Part shown: positions 15,907 to 22,960 of the stretch, in pieces
Layout of the letters: the number at the start of each line of letters is the position of its first letter
Position numbering within the stretch: position 1 is the first letter of the stretch
Source: Cyanobacteria bacterium UBA791
Lineage (GTDB): Bacteria > Cyanobacteriota > Vampirovibrionia > Gastranaerophilales > Gastranaerophilaceae
Assembly: GCA_002297005.1 (NCBI GenBank)
Contig: DBIX01000060.1
Coordinates: 1-26,742 of the forward strand
Reading direction: 5' to 3'
Length of the DNA: 26,742 bases
Notes under the pieces: model-generated
Seen by the model: the letters and a program-made list of their open reading frames with translations, nothing else
Databases searched by the model: none
Told to the model about the DNA's origin: nothing
Translations under genes and position numbers: made by a program

Positions 15907-17037
15907 ATGTTATCAAGAACAACATCAAGTCAAATGTCAAATTCATTAATGAATTACATGGCAGCTACACAAGGTAAATTCAATAAATTATCAACTCAGT
16001 TAGGAACTCAAAAAAGAATCAATTCCATAACTGATGATGCTGTTGCGGCAAAATCAATTCTTAGTGCTAAAAGAGAAATCAATTTATATAATGGCTACAT
16101 CAAAAATATGCAAACTGCTCAATACGAATTAACTGCTGCAAATGATGCTATTAAATCTTCGGAAGGCAGAGTATCTCGTGCAAAAGATATTGCAATGCTT
16201 ATGGCAAATGGTACTTATTCTCAAACAGAAATTGATGGTTTCAAAAAAGAAGTTGATGGTATTATTGATACAATGACATCTTTAGCTAATACAGAATATG
16301 GTGATACATATTTGTTTAGTGGTACTGCAACTTTGCAAAAACCATATTCATCAGAAGTTGTTCAAGGTAATACATTTACAAAAAATGATGACGGTACTTA
16401 TACTGCAAAAGACAAAGACGGAAATGAATTGTTTACAATGAAAGCCGTTGATGACGGTACTGGTAAATACAAATGGCAAAAAACTGATGGTACAGATGTA
16501 ACAGCTGATGAGTTAGTTATGTCAACTACAAATATCAATTATAACGGTACTGACGAACCAAAGAAAATCTTAATTGGTGAAGGCGGTATTGAAGAAGAAT
16601 TAAGTATTATCGGTTCAGATATTTACGGTAAAGGTTCTGTATCATCATCATTTGGCATTGATCCAGAAACAGGAGAACCAAAGACAACTGTATCATCAGA
16701 CGGTGAAAGCGGTGTCTTAGCTTCATTATACGAATTATCAGCAGCCTTGGAAGCAAATGATTATGATGCAATTAAAAATGCTATGAACGGTCTTGATGAG
16801 GGTGTTAATAATTTAGCTGCAAACAAAGCAAAAATCGGTATTGCTGGCAATAGATTTGATACTTTAATTAGTGCTTATGATAATAACGTTACTAATTTAA
16901 CAAGTTTAAAATCTTCATTAGAAGATGCAGATATTACTCAAGTTGTAACTGAATGGATGCAATCTCAATACGCATTACAAGCAAGTTATTCAATTTCTGC
17001 TCAAATGATGAATATTTCTATCATGAACTATATTTAA
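15907..17037 (+). CDS. flgL: Hook-filament junction protein FlgL (HAP3)
   Basis: FlgL forms the second junction layer, to which flagellin attaches. The 376-residue protein has flagellin-family ends: MLSRTTSSQMSNSLMNYMAATQGKFNKLSTQLGTQKRINSITDD at the start (FlgL rather than flagellin opening), NTEYGDTYLFSGTATLQKPY (the FlgL 'F-G-G/SGTxT..PF' region) and a C-terminal helix ending ALQASYSISAQMMNISIMNYI. The middle (about 150-270) is an acidic, Gly/Asp/Thr-rich insert, making it some 60 residues longer than the enteric protein. AAAGGA precedes the ATG. It is the last gene of the operon; a terminator follows 58 bases after the stop. Confidence 0.93.
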   Translation: MLSRTTSSQMSNSLMNYMAATQGKFNKLSTQLGTQKRINSITDDAVAAKSILSAKREINLYNGYIKNMQTAQYELTAANDAIKSSEGRVSRAKDIAMLMANGTYSQTEIDGFKKEVDGIIDTMTSLANTEYGDTYLFSGTATLQKPYSSEVVQGNTFTKNDDGTYTAKDKDGNELFTMKAVDDGTGKYKWQKTDGTDVTADELVMSTTNINYNGTDEPKKILIGEGGIEEELSIIGSDIYGKGSVSSSFGIDPETGEPKTTVSSDGESGVLASLYELSAALEANDYDAIKNAMNGLDEGVNNLAANKAKIGIAGNRFDTLISAYDNNVTNLTSLKSSLEDADITQVVTEWMQSQYALQASYSISAQMMNISIMNYI

Positions 17038-17064
17038 TAGTTTATTAAAGTTTTAAAATTTAAA

Positions 17065-17077
17065 TTACTTACCATTC
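17065..17077 (+). promoter_or_regulatory. flgL 3' UTR segment complementary to flgH and flgI start regions
   Basis: CTTACCATTC (17068-17077) is the exact reverse complement of GAATGGTAAG (11225-11234), which includes the flgH start codon. TTACTTACC (17065-17073) is the reverse complement of GGTAAGTAA (11867-11875) in the flgI leader. Both targets lie in the same operon transcript. Function is speculative. Confidence 0.25.
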
Positions 17078-17094
17078 ATAAATTAATTAAATTC

Positions 17095-17127
17095 AAGCAA
17101 AAATCAAAGATTTTTGCTTTTTTTTTA
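17095..17127 (+). terminator. Terminator of the flagellar operon
   Basis: An 11-bp perfect stem, AAGCAAAAATC (17095-17105) with GATTTTTGCTT (17109-17119), has an AAA loop and is followed by a run of seven further T's. It ends the roughly 8.8-kb transcript that starts upstream of the transglycosylase gene. Confidence 0.9.
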
Positions 17128-17136
17128 TGCTAAAAT
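17128..17136 (+). promoter_or_regulatory. Extended -10 promoter of the queC operon
   Basis: TGCTAAAAT is an extended -10 directly after the terminator T-run. Transcription from about 17143 would exclude the in-frame ATG at 17127, supporting the queC start at 17160. No -35 is evident. Confidence 0.5.
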
Positions 17137-17159
17137 CATGCTTAAAAGAAAGGGTTTTT

Positions 17160-17801
17160 ATGAAATCAATTATTTTATTATCAGGTGGTTTAGATTCATT
17201 AGCTTGTCTTGCTATGACCAGAGAAAAATATAATTGCGAATTAGCAATAACTTTTGATTATGGTCAAAAAGCATTGGATAAAGAGATAGAAGCTTCTAAG
17301 AAAATTTGCGAATTTTATAATGTTGAACATAAAATTATTAAATTAGACTTCTTAAAAGAAATCACGCAAACAGCATTAGTAAGTGACAAAGAAGTTCCTC
17401 AAGATTATGATATGAAAGCCGTTTGGGTTCCTAATAGAAATGGCTTGTTCTTAAATATTGCAGGTAGCTTTGCTGATAGTTACGGATATAATTATATTAT
17501 TATTGGTGCAAACAAAGAAGAGGGCAAGACTTTCCCTGATAATACTTTGGAATTTGCAAAGAGAGTTGAGGCAGAATTTGAATTTTCTACATTAATTCAG
17601 CCAAAGATTTTGATACCACTTATTGAAATGGACAAAGAAGAAATTGTAAAAACGGTTATTGACTTAAAAGCACCATTAGAACTTGTTCATAGTTGTTATT
17701 TAGGTGGGGATAAAAATTGTGGTAAATGTGAATCTTGTTTGCATTTAATTGAGGCCTTGAAAAAAAATAATGCAGAGGACTTTATAAAAAAACTTTTTTA
17801 A
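17160..17801 (+). CDS. queC: 7-cyano-7-deazaguanine (preQ0) synthase QueC
   Basis: QueC converts 7-carboxy-7-deazaguanine to preQ0 with ATP and ammonia, in the pathway to queuosine in tRNA. The 213-residue protein has the PP-loop SGGLDS (8-13), TFDYGQ (31-36), VPNRNGLFLN (90-99), IIIGANKEE (113-121) and the zinc site Cys179, Cys187, Cys190, Cys193 (HSCYLGGDKNCGKCESC). An upstream in-frame ATG at 17127 would add 11 residues, but it lies inside the terminator T-run and -10 region, while GAAAGGG sits just before the ATG at 17160. queD, queE and queF are not adjacent. The DUF366 gene follows after 37 bases and is probably co-transcribed. Confidence 0.96.
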   Translation: MKSIILLSGGLDSLACLAMTREKYNCELAITFDYGQKALDKEIEASKKICEFYNVEHKIIKLDFLKEITQTALVSDKEVPQDYDMKAVWVPNRNGLFLNIAGSFADSYGYNYIIIGANKEEGKTFPDNTLEFAKRVEAEFEFSTLIQPKILIPLIEMDKEEIVKTVIDLKAPLELVHSCYLGGDKNCGKCESCLHLIEALKKNNAEDFIKKLF

Positions 17802-17838
17802 ATTAGAATATTGATGTAATACGCATGGGAATTTAGGT

Positions 17839-18399
17839 ATGAAAACAAAATTAATTGAAAATGAAATAAAATATATTGGTTCGCAATTAGCACCACATTG
17901 GATTTATAAAAACTTTGAAATGATGGGTGATGCTATTGTTGCATTTAAAGGTGAATGCGAAGTTAAACTTACAGAAATGGTTGATATTGAAGACGTTATA
18001 AATAACGAACCTATTTACAGCAAATATATGTTGAGCTTTATCACAGAACAATTTGGTGTTGATATAACTGAGGGTGTTCTAAGACAAAGATTATTGATGA
18101 CAACTATCAAAGAAGTTTTAGAAGAAATGGGTATAATCGTAAGAAGAAGTGGCGATGATTTGTATATTGGTGATAAAAAATTATCAGTATCAATTTGTAC
18201 AAAATCAATGACATCAATTCTTATTCATACAGGTTTGAATATTGATTCTGAAGGTGCTCCAATTAAAGCTGGTGGATTGAAAACTGATTTAAATATTGAC
18301 GATGTTGATACATTTGCTAAAAAAGTTATGGAAAGATATTCTGAAGAATTGGATGATATTTACTTAGCTGGCACAAAAGTTAGAGGAGTAACTGAATAA
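17839..18399 (+). CDS. DUF366 family protein
   Basis: A 186-residue soluble protein that I recognise as DUF366, a family found in archaea and scattered bacteria with no settled function. Family-like segments are IKYIGSQLAPHWIYKNFEMMGDAIVAFKGECEV near the start, LTEMVDIEDVI, YSKYMLSFITEQFG, VLRQRLLMTTIKEVL, and DKKLSVSICTKSMTSILIHTGLNID in the second half. The last segment contains conserved Ser, Cys and His residues that could form a ligand or catalytic site. There is no signal peptide. It sits between queC and a SPOR gene (2 bases from the latter). The queC link may hint at deazaguanine or nucleotide metabolism, but the operon is functionally mixed. TTTAGGT is its weak ribosome site. Confidence 0.85.
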   Translation: MKTKLIENEIKYIGSQLAPHWIYKNFEMMGDAIVAFKGECEVKLTEMVDIEDVINNEPIYSKYMLSFITEQFGVDITEGVLRQRLLMTTIKEVLEEMGIIVRRSGDDLYIGDKKLSVSICTKSMTSILIHTGLNIDSEGAPIKAGGLKTDLNIDDVDTFAKKVMERYSEELDDIYLAGTKVRGVTE

Positions 18400-18401
18400 T
18401 T

Positions 18402-19064
18402 ATGAAAACTCCAGGATATATGAATTATAGCAAATATAAAAAAGATAAAAAGAATAATTACCAAAGCTTATTCTTATTATTTCTGACAGCATTTTTAGTA
18501 ATGTTGTTATTCTTTACTGCTGTTGCAAGACATTTATCACCAGAGGTTGATATTGCAATAGGTGATGAGGAAGAAGTTGAAGCAAAAGAATCAGGGTTGG
18601 GTGTAAAAAGATTTATTGACGATAGACTTAAATTTATTCAACAAGAAGATCAAGGCGTTGTAAAAAAAGCTATTGATAAAAAAGTTGAAGAAGAAACTTT
18701 GAAAGAAAGAATGACAGAAGACACTTTAGTTCCAGAATTGGATGAAAAAGTTGTTATTCCTTATTCTTTCAAAAAACAAGAAGCTGAAACTCAAACTCCT
18801 GCCCAAAAAGTTGAAACAAAACCTGTTACACCATCTTATAATAAAGTGTTAAAGGTTTGCGTTGGTAAATATTCAACAGTTGAACAAGCAAGAGTTGCTC
18901 AATCTATTCTTCAAGATTCAGAGGTTGGGGTATCTTCATTTATTAAATTAATAAATGGCTCGTATACTTTACAAGTTGGTTCTTTCACAGAGAGAGCAAA
19001 AGCTGAACAATTGTTGAACGAACTTGTAAGAAATAGTTTCCCAGCTAGAATTATTCAAGAATAA
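18402..19064 (+). CDS. Single-pass membrane protein with C-terminal SPOR domain
   Basis: A 220-residue protein: a basic cytoplasmic N-tail (1-20), one membrane helix (22-43, SLFLLFLTAFLVMLLFFTAVA), an acidic/Lys-Gln-rich periplasmic linker (45-145), and a SPOR domain (about 150-220) with KVCVGKYSTVEQARVAQSIL and YTLQVGSFTERAKAEQLLNELV. SPOR domains bind glycan strands stripped of stem peptides and bring proteins to the division septum, as in FtsN and DedD. The topology fits that class. A role in division is inferred from the fold alone. It starts 2 bases after the DUF366 stop, so it is translated from the same message. Confidence 0.9.
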   Translation: MKTPGYMNYSKYKKDKKNNYQSLFLLFLTAFLVMLLFFTAVARHLSPEVDIAIGDEEEVEAKESGLGVKRFIDDRLKFIQQEDQGVVKKAIDKKVEEETLKERMTEDTLVPELDEKVVIPYSFKKQEAETQTPAQKVETKPVTPSYNKVLKVCVGKYSTVEQARVAQSILQDSEVGVSSFIKLINGSYTLQVGSFTERAKAEQLLNELVRNSFPARIIQE

Positions 19065-19083
19065 GAAAATAAGGGGGTAAATT

Positions 19084-20127
19084 ATGGCTGATATTATTAC
19101 TATTGGCTCTGCCACAGTTGATGTTTTTGTAAGATGTGATGATGCAAACATTGTGTCTGTTTGTTCTACGGATAAAAAATCAGAATTTATGAGTTATCCT
19201 TATGGTTCAAAAATTGATATTACAAATTTCGATTCAACAGTTGGTGGGGGCGGAGTTAATACAGCTGTAAACTTTGCTAACCTTGGCTATTCAACAGGAG
19301 CTATTTTTAAAATTGGTGATGACATTTATGCAAAAGGTGTTCTTGCTGGAGTTCAAAACAAAAATATTGATTTAAGTAATATTATTCAAGATAAGAATGT
19401 AAGTACAGGTTTTTCTATTATTCTTGTTAGTTTCCAAGGTGATAGAACTGTTTTGGCTCATCGTGGTGCAAATGCTCAAATTAAAAAATCAGAAATTAAT
19501 TTTGATGCATTAAAGGATGCTAAATTTATTTATATTGCTCCATTGAATGGGGATAGTAATAAAGTTCTTGAGCCTATTGTTGATTTTGCAAATGAAAATG
19601 ATATAAAAATTTGTTTTAATGCTGGTACAACAAGTATAAAAAAAGGTTTTAACTATTTGAAACGTATTCTTGAAGAAGCTCATGTTGTTGTTATGAACAA
19701 AGAAGAAGCAATGATGAGTACAAAAATTCAAGTTAGACCAGATACAGCGGATAAAAAGTATTCTTGTGAAAAAATTCACCCTGATATTGTAAAAATGTTA
19801 GAAATGTTGAAGACAAGAACAAATCAAATTGTCGTGATAACAGATGGCGGAAATGGTGCTTATGCTTATGACGGTAAAGATTTTTATTGTTGTCCAATTT
19901 TTGAGGGTGAGGTTGTTTCAACTCTTGGTGCTGGAGATGCTTTTGCCTCAACATTTAGTGCTGCCTTGAGTAGAACAAATATGGATATTTTAAAATCTTT
20001 GATGTATGCCTCAGTTAACTCTGCTTCAGTTGTTTCAAAATTTGGAGCAACAGAGGGTTTGCTTACGTTTGAAGAAATAGAAGATAAGCTTTCTAAACAT
20101 CCTGAATACACATGCGTTAAATTATAG
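19084..20127 (+). CDS. PfkB-family sugar or nucleoside kinase
   Basis: A 347-residue ribokinase-type kinase that phosphorylates a sugar or nucleoside hydroxyl with ATP. The N-terminal substrate half has DIITIGSATVDVF and GGGGVNTAVNFANLGY (54-69, the PfkB signature 1 region), with KIGDD at 77-81. The C-terminal ATP half has MNKEEAM, VVITDGGNGAYAYDG and the signature STLGAGDAFASTFSAAL (279-295), with Asp285 the expected catalytic base. ANLG and the N-terminal phosphate-acceptor region do not identify the substrate. A strong AAGGGGG ribosome site lies 8 bases upstream. It is the last gene of the queC group; no terminator is evident after it. Confidence 0.9.
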   Translation: MADIITIGSATVDVFVRCDDANIVSVCSTDKKSEFMSYPYGSKIDITNFDSTVGGGGVNTAVNFANLGYSTGAIFKIGDDIYAKGVLAGVQNKNIDLSNIIQDKNVSTGFSIILVSFQGDRTVLAHRGANAQIKKSEINFDALKDAKFIYIAPLNGDSNKVLEPIVDFANENDIKICFNAGTTSIKKGFNYLKRILEEAHVVVMNKEEAMMSTKIQVRPDTADKKYSCEKIHPDIVKMLEMLKTRTNQIVVITDGGNGAYAYDGKDFYCCPIFEGEVVSTLGAGDAFASTFSAALSRTNMDILKSLMYASVNSASVVSKFGATEGLLTFEEIEDKLSKHPEYTCVKL

Positions 20128-20138
20128 GATGTTTGGTG

Positions 20139-20144
20139 TATAAT
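20139..20144 (+). promoter_or_regulatory. -10 element of the nfnA-etf-purA operon
   Basis: A perfect TATAAT in the 49-base gap after the PfkB kinase gene. At 17-bp spacing the -35 position holds GTTAAA, which is poor. The leader then contains AAAGGAAAG, a good ribosome site for the gene at 20177. Confidence 0.5.
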
Positions 20145-20176
20145 TTTATTGTGGAGTAAATATAAAGGAAAGAAAC

Positions 20177-21010
20177 ATGGGTTATAAAGTAATATCAAAA
20201 AAAGAATTATGTCCAAATCAATATGAAATCCAAATTGAAGCACCTTACGTAGTAAGAAATGCTCAAGCTGGTCAATTTATTATCTTCAGAGTAGAAGAAG
20301 AGGGTGAAAGAGTTCCTCTAACTATTGCTGACGTTGATAAAGAAAATGGTATTTTGACATTAGTATTTATGGCAGTTGGTTATACAACTAAAAAACTTGC
20401 TCAACTAAACGTTGGCGATGAATTGTTAGACTTAGTTGGACCTTTAGGCAAACCTACTGAAATCAAAAAATATGGTACAGTAGTTTGTTTAGCTGGTGGT
20501 TATGGTGCAGCTCCATGTTACTTAATTTCTAAAGCATTCAAAGATGCTGGTAATAAAGTTTATATGATTATGGGTGCAAGAAACAAAGACTTAATTTTCT
20601 GGGCTGATAAAATGAAAGATGCTTGCACAGAATTATTTATCACAACTGATGATGGTACATTAGGTGAAAAAGGTTTTGTAACTCAAGTGTTATCAAGAAT
20701 TATGGAAAACGAAAAAGTTGATTATGCAATCGCAGTTGGTCCAATGCCAATGATGAAAGCAGTTGCTGATTTAACTAGAGATAAAGGTATTTACACAGAA
20801 GCAAGTATGAACCCAATTATGGTTGATGGTACAGGCATGTGTGGTGCTTGCAGATTGACTGTTGGTGGTGAAGTTAAATTTGCTTGTGTAGATGGTCCTG
20901 ATTTCGATGCTCACAAAATCGATTTTGATGAAGTTATAAACAGAACAAGAGTTTACAAGGATCAAGAACGTAAACGTGACGAAAGTTGTAATTTATTAAA
21001 ACAAGGCTAA
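20177..21010 (+). CDS. NfnA/SudB-like FAD and [2Fe-2S] reductase subunit
   Basis: This 277-residue protein belongs to the ferredoxin-NADP reductase/PyrK superfamily and most resembles NfnA, the small subunit of NADH-dependent ferredoxin:NADP oxidoreductase (also annotated sulfide dehydrogenase beta). Visible are the FAD motif RVPLTIAD (45-52), VGPLGKPTE (87-95), the NAD-binding loop LAGGYGAAPCY (105-115), VGPMPMMKAV (187-196) and a C-terminal [2Fe-2S] site. In that site, Asp217 with Cys222, Cys225 and Cys237 (DGTGMCGAC...FACVDGPDFDAH) matches the Asp-plus-three-Cys ligand set of NfnA. NfnA normally pairs with NfnB, a GltD-like subunit encoded next to it; none is here. A 58-residue Cys-rich gene and etfBA follow instead. 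PyrK is less likely. Confidence 0.88.
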   Translation: MGYKVISKKELCPNQYEIQIEAPYVVRNAQAGQFIIFRVEEEGERVPLTIADVDKENGILTLVFMAVGYTTKKLAQLNVGDELLDLVGPLGKPTEIKKYGTVVCLAGGYGAAPCYLISKAFKDAGNKVYMIMGARNKDLIFWADKMKDACTELFITTDDGTLGEKGFVTQVLSRIMENEKVDYAIAVGPMPMMKAVADLTRDKGIYTEASMNPIMVDGTGMCGACRLTVGGEVKFACVDGPDFDAHKIDFDEVINRTRVYKDQERKRDESCNLLKQG

Positions 21011-21020
21011 GGTAGATAAA

Positions 21021-21197
21021 ATGACAAATCCAAAAGATATTCCATTTTGTCCTTTGATGTCAGCTGGTTGTGATATGGATAAAGTTTGTATGCAAGACAG
21101 TTGTGCTTGGTACTTGAAAAAATTCAAAATTTGTTCAGTTTATATGATTGCACATAATGCAGCAATGACAGTCCAAGCTAGACAGGCAAAAAAATAA
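21021..21197 (+). CDS. 58-residue Cys-rich small protein
   Basis: A short gene between nfnA and etfB, translating as MTNPKDIPFCPLMSAG, then CDMDKVCMQDSCAWYLKKFK, then ICSVYMIAHNAAMTVQARQAKK. Cys10, Cys17, Cys23, Cys28 and Cys38 could bind a metal or Fe-S cluster (spacings 6, 5, 4, 9). From memory, similar CPLMSAG...CAWY proteins occur widely in anaerobic gut bacteria as uncharacterised small proteins. The ATG is preceded by AAGGTAG. The stop shares one base with the etfB start (TAATG), so translation of the two is coupled. It is therefore a real gene despite its size. A role as a redox or metal partner of the flanking flavoproteins is inference. Confidence 0.8.
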   Translation: MTNPKDIPFCPLMSAGCDMDKVCMQDSCAWYLKKFKICSVYMIAHNAAMTVQARQAKK

Positions 21198-21982
21198 TGA
21201 AAATTGTGGTTTGCGTTAAGCAAGTTCCAGATACTTCTGATATAAAGTGGACGGAAAATAATACTATACAACGTGAGGGTTTAGAAAGTATTCTAAACCC
21301 TTATGATGCTTTTGCGATAGAATCTGCTTTAAGAATAAAAAAAGATTTTGAAAATACTCAAACCGTTGCCATTACTATGGGTCCTATGCAAGCAAGTGAT
21401 ATTATTAGAAAATCTATTGCATTAGGTATTGACGAGGGATTTGTCCTTTCTGACAAAAAATTTGCGGGTGCTGATACAATAGCAACCTCAAGAACTTTGG
21501 CAAACGCTATTTCAAATAGAATTGGTGAATTTGATTTAATTTTGTGTGGACAATTTGCAATAGATGGTGATACAGCTCAAACTCCACCAATGATTGCACA
21601 AAATTTGGGCTTACCTCAGGTAACTTTTGTAAAAGAAATTTTAGAAATAAATGAAAATTTTGTAAAAGTAAAAAGAGTTGTTGAAGACGGTGAAGAAATC
21701 GTTGAGGCTAAATTACCATGTCTTTTGGCAATGATAAAACCTGATTACGAGTTAACTCGACCTCTTATAAACGGTTATAAAAAAGCTCAAAATCAAGATG
21801 TTCCAGTTTATTCAATGGAAGATATTGGAATGTCTTCTGATAGCGTTGGTATAAAAGGTTCTCCAACTTATGTGAGCAAGGCTTTTAGACCTGAACAAAA
21901 ACGTGCAGGAATAAAGGTAAAACCTGAGAATGTAAAACAAGCAGTAGAAGTTATTTTGGAGAATATCAATGTTGGAGAATAA
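21197..21982 (+). CDS. etfB: Electron transfer flavoprotein beta subunit
   Basis: EtfB pairs with EtfA to carry electrons between flavin dehydrogenases and acceptors. The 261-residue protein begins MKIVVCVKQVPDTSDIKW and has LNPYDAFAIESALRIK, TIATSRTLANAI, DLILCGQFAIDGDTAQTPPMIAQNLGLPQVT and the beta signature VKRVVEDGEEIVEAKLPCLLAMIK. It starts on the last base of the Cys-rich gene and overlaps etfA by 14 bases. No acyl-CoA or other dehydrogenase lies beside it. Whether it is a bifurcating ETF cannot be told by eye, although the neighbouring NfnA-like gene makes it worth asking. Confidence 0.95.
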   Translation: MKIVVCVKQVPDTSDIKWTENNTIQREGLESILNPYDAFAIESALRIKKDFENTQTVAITMGPMQASDIIRKSIALGIDEGFVLSDKKFAGADTIATSRTLANAISNRIGEFDLILCGQFAIDGDTAQTPPMIAQNLGLPQVTFVKEILEINENFVKVKRVVEDGEEIVEAKLPCLLAMIKPDYELTRPLINGYKKAQNQDVPVYSMEDIGMSSDSVGIKGSPTYVSKAFRPEQKRAGIKVKPENVKQAVEVILENINVGE

Positions 21983-22958
21983 AGGTATTTTGATTTATGC
22001 TCAAATAACTCGTGATAATGAGGTTTTAGAAGTCGTTTCAGAATTGGCTTCTGAGGCTCAAAAGCTTTCCGAAAAACTGAATGGTGAAACAGTTGATGCA
22101 GTTTTACTTACAAATGGCGAAAATTTAGATGAAATAAAAACCTCACTTTCTCGTTTTGATAAAGTTTATATTTTAAAAAATGAAAAATTTTCTCTATATT
22201 CTACAGAGGTTTATACAAAGGCTATTGTTGATTTAATAGAAGAAATAAAACCATCAATCTTTCTGATTGGTGCAACTACGCAAGGTCGTGACTTAGCTCC
22301 AAGAATTGCAAGTGAATTGAGTACAGGCTTAACAGCGGATTGTACGAAATTGGATATCAACGAAAAACTTCAACTTGCAGCTACAAGACCAACTTTTGGC
22401 GGTAAATTGATGGCTACAATTTTATCAAAACATTTTCCACAAATGGCAACTGTTCGTCCAAAGGTTTTAAAAATTTCAGAAAATTTACCAGTAAAAAATA
22501 CTGAATTTATTGAAAAAGAAGTAAATTTGGATGATATTGAGGAAAGAACGAAGCTTGTTGATTTTATTAAAAATGAAATTGATAATTCTGAAAATATCGA
22601 AAATGCGGAAGTTATTGTTGCTGGTGGAAAAGGTGTAAAAGATTTTAAGATGCTAGAAGAATTAGCAAAACTTTTGAATGGCAAAGTTGGAGCAACTCGT
22701 GGTGCTGTTGATAGTGGGCTTGCAAATTCTTCTATACAAGTTGGTCAAACTGGTAAAACTGTTTTACCTAAATTATATATTGCAGTTGGTATTTCAGGAG
22801 CTATTCAACATCAAGTAGGAATGGAGAATTCAGAAAAAATTATTGCAATAAATAGTGATGAAAATGCACCAATATTTGATATTTCAGATATTGGAATAGT
22901 TGGTGATTTGAACAAAATTGTTCCAGAATTAATTAATGAATTAAGAAATAGAGGCTAA
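21969..22958 (+). CDS. etfA: Electron transfer flavoprotein alpha subunit
   Basis: EtfA carries the FAD-binding domain of the heterodimer. In this 329-residue protein the N-terminal half has FLIGATTQGRDLAPRIASELSTGLTADCTKLD and TRPTFGGKLMATI. The FAD domain (about 212-325) has VAGGKGV, GKVGATRGAVDSGL, QVGQTGKTVLPKLYIAVGISGAIQHQVGM (the alpha signature) and ENAPIFDISDIGIVGDLNKIVPELI. There is no ferredoxin-like 4Fe-4S extension as in some EtfA proteins. The ATG lies within the etfB end, so the subunits are coupled. purA begins 2 bases after the stop. Confidence 0.96.
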   Translation: MLENKGILIYAQITRDNEVLEVVSELASEAQKLSEKLNGETVDAVLLTNGENLDEIKTSLSRFDKVYILKNEKFSLYSTEVYTKAIVDLIEEIKPSIFLIGATTQGRDLAPRIASELSTGLTADCTKLDINEKLQLAATRPTFGGKLMATILSKHFPQMATVRPKVLKISENLPVKNTEFIEKEVNLDDIEERTKLVDFIKNEIDNSENIENAEVIVAGGKGVKDFKMLEELAKLLNGKVGATRGAVDSGLANSSIQVGQTGKTVLPKLYIAVGISGAIQHQVGMENSEKIIAINSDENAPIFDISDIGIVGDLNKIVPELINELRNRG

Positions 22959-22960
22959 AT

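Noticed and set aside
17127..17159. Upstream ATG giving queC 11 extra residues
   Set aside because: It falls in the terminator T-run and overlaps the extended -10; the ATG at 17160 has the ribosome site and matches the QueC start.
19884..20243. A 119-codon minus-strand frame across the PfkB/NfnA boundary
   Set aside because: It overlaps two well-supported plus-strand genes and a promoter, and its translation shows no domain.
22370..22684. A 104-codon minus-strand frame inside etfA
   Set aside because: It is antisense to a gene with strong family motifs; Ser/Phe/Lys-rich shadow translation.
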